From Enterobacter asburiae (lineage in GTDB: Bacteria; Pseudomonadota; Gammaproteobacteria; Enterobacterales; Enterobacteriaceae): a stretch of 64,000 nt of DNA. The DNA lies in contig JAAQVN010000001.1 in assembly GCA_011754535.1 (NCBI GenBank), positions 4,154,001 through 4,218,000 of the forward strand, in the 5' to 3' direction. Of this stretch, positions 63,670 through 64,000 are shown piece after piece. How positions within the stretch are numbered: position 1 is the stretch's first letter; each line of letters begins with the position of its first letter. The position numbers and the translations under genes were made by a program. The notes under the pieces are model-generated. The model saw only the letters and a list, made by a program, of their open reading frames with translations. It made no database searches and was not told the DNA's origin.

Positions 63670-64000
63670 TTAAACCAACACCACATCAATCCCGCTTTTC
63701 CGCAGCCCGTCCAGGCTCTCCGCCGGAATGCCTTCATCGACAATAATCATATCAATCCTTTGCGTATCAATGATTTTATGCAGGCTTGAGCGGTTAAACT
63801 TGCTGGAGTCCGTCACCACGATAATACGCTCCGCCACCTCGCACATTTTGCGGTTCAAACGTGCTTCATCCTCGTTGTGCGTGCTCACGCCGCGATCGAG
63901 ATCGATGGCGTCAACGCCCAGGAACAGCAGGTCAAAATGGTAATTCTGTAGCGACTGTTCTGCCTGGTCACCGTAGAAAGATTGCGACTGACGGCGCAGA
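63670..64000 (-). CDS. agaR: AgaR, DeoR-family repressor, C-terminal part (5' end outside the window)
   Basis: The frame runs from the window edge to the stop at 63670-63672 and encodes about 109 residues of the sugar-phosphate-binding (ISOCOT-fold) domain of a DeoR-family regulator. It contains [35 protein letters not shown] and [17 protein letters not shown], which match AgaR, the repressor of the N-acetylgalactosamine/galactosamine genes. A GTG at 63888 could be taken as a start but lies within the conserved domain. The gene is cut by the edge, and its place after garD agrees with E. coli. Confidence 0.93.
   Translation of the reverse strand, partial: LRRQSQSFYGDQAEQSLQNYHFDLLFLGVDAIDLDRGVSTHNEDEARLNRKMCEVAERIIVVTDSSKFNRSSLHKIIDTQRIDMIIVDEGIPAESLDGLRKSGIDVVLV

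Noticed and set aside
63540..63746. 68-codon frame starting at the conserved GTG of repeat copy B
   Set aside because: The first nine residues match copy A, but then an indel changes the frame and the rest is repeat sequence running into agaR on the other strand. Kept only as part of the repeat finding.

Overview
The window is chromosomal DNA of a member of the Enterobacteriaceae close to Enterobacter, Lelliottia or Leclercia. Almost every gene has a close Escherichia coli counterpart in the same order as the E. coli K-12 rpoD-to-agaR segment, but base composition is higher, and accessory genes and intergenic repeats differ from E. coli. The species cannot be fixed from sequence reading alone.

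Layout. 1-1800: end of rpoD, a structured dispersed repeat (copy A), mug and the tRNA gene ileX. 1900-10816: a block not found between ileX and yqjH in E. coli, holding a Tia/Hek/Ail-like outer-membrane barrel, an orphan shortened fimbrial usher, a DUF1090 protein, a BvgAS/EvgAS-like phosphorelay pair and a coiled-coil J-domain-like protein. 10817-17451: yqjH/yqjI (ferric-chelate reductase and its repressor), an extra chemoreceptor, aer and patA. Both chemoreceptor genes have good FliA-type promoters, and patA has a sigma-54-type promoter and a TTG start. 17495-19687: a divergent module of an XRE-cupin regulator, a B3/B4-domain protein and a DapA-like lyase. 19727-28259: a complete lsr (autoinducer-2) locus, lsrACDBFG divergent from lsrRK. 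28434-34589: fadH, rlmG, ygjP, ygjR and alx behind a yybP-ykoY manganese riboswitch. 34828-41734: sstT, then the hexuronate genes uxaCA, exuT and exuR. 42078-48586: yqjA, mzrA, yqjCDEK, yqjF, yqjG, yhaH, yhaJ and yhaK. 48648-58471: cyuPA (cysteine uptake and desulfidation) and tdcABCDE (anaerobic threonine breakdown). 59155-63205: rnpB and a reduced galactarate set, garR, garL and garD. 63289-64000: repeat copy B and the 3' end of agaR.

How it works together. The window is rich in carbon and amino-acid catabolism (hexuronates, galactarate, threonine, cysteine, putrescine, unsaturated fatty acids), each locus with its own regulator or a visible regulatory site (ExuR, TdcA, CRP-like sites, LsrR, sigma-54, FliA). 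Compared with E. coli as remembered, these genes are missing from their usual places: tdcF, tdcG, tdcR, garP, garK, ygjV, ebgRAC, ygjIJK and the toxin-antitoxin pairs higBA and prlF-yhaV.

The least explained feature is a 360-390 bp element present twice (671-1063 and 63289-63650). It can fold as an RNA-like multibranch structure followed by a conserved ribosome-binding site and start codon. A second family of short CCCTCACCCTAACCCTCTCCC palindromes sits in many intergenic gaps and has entered the 3' end of lsrK.
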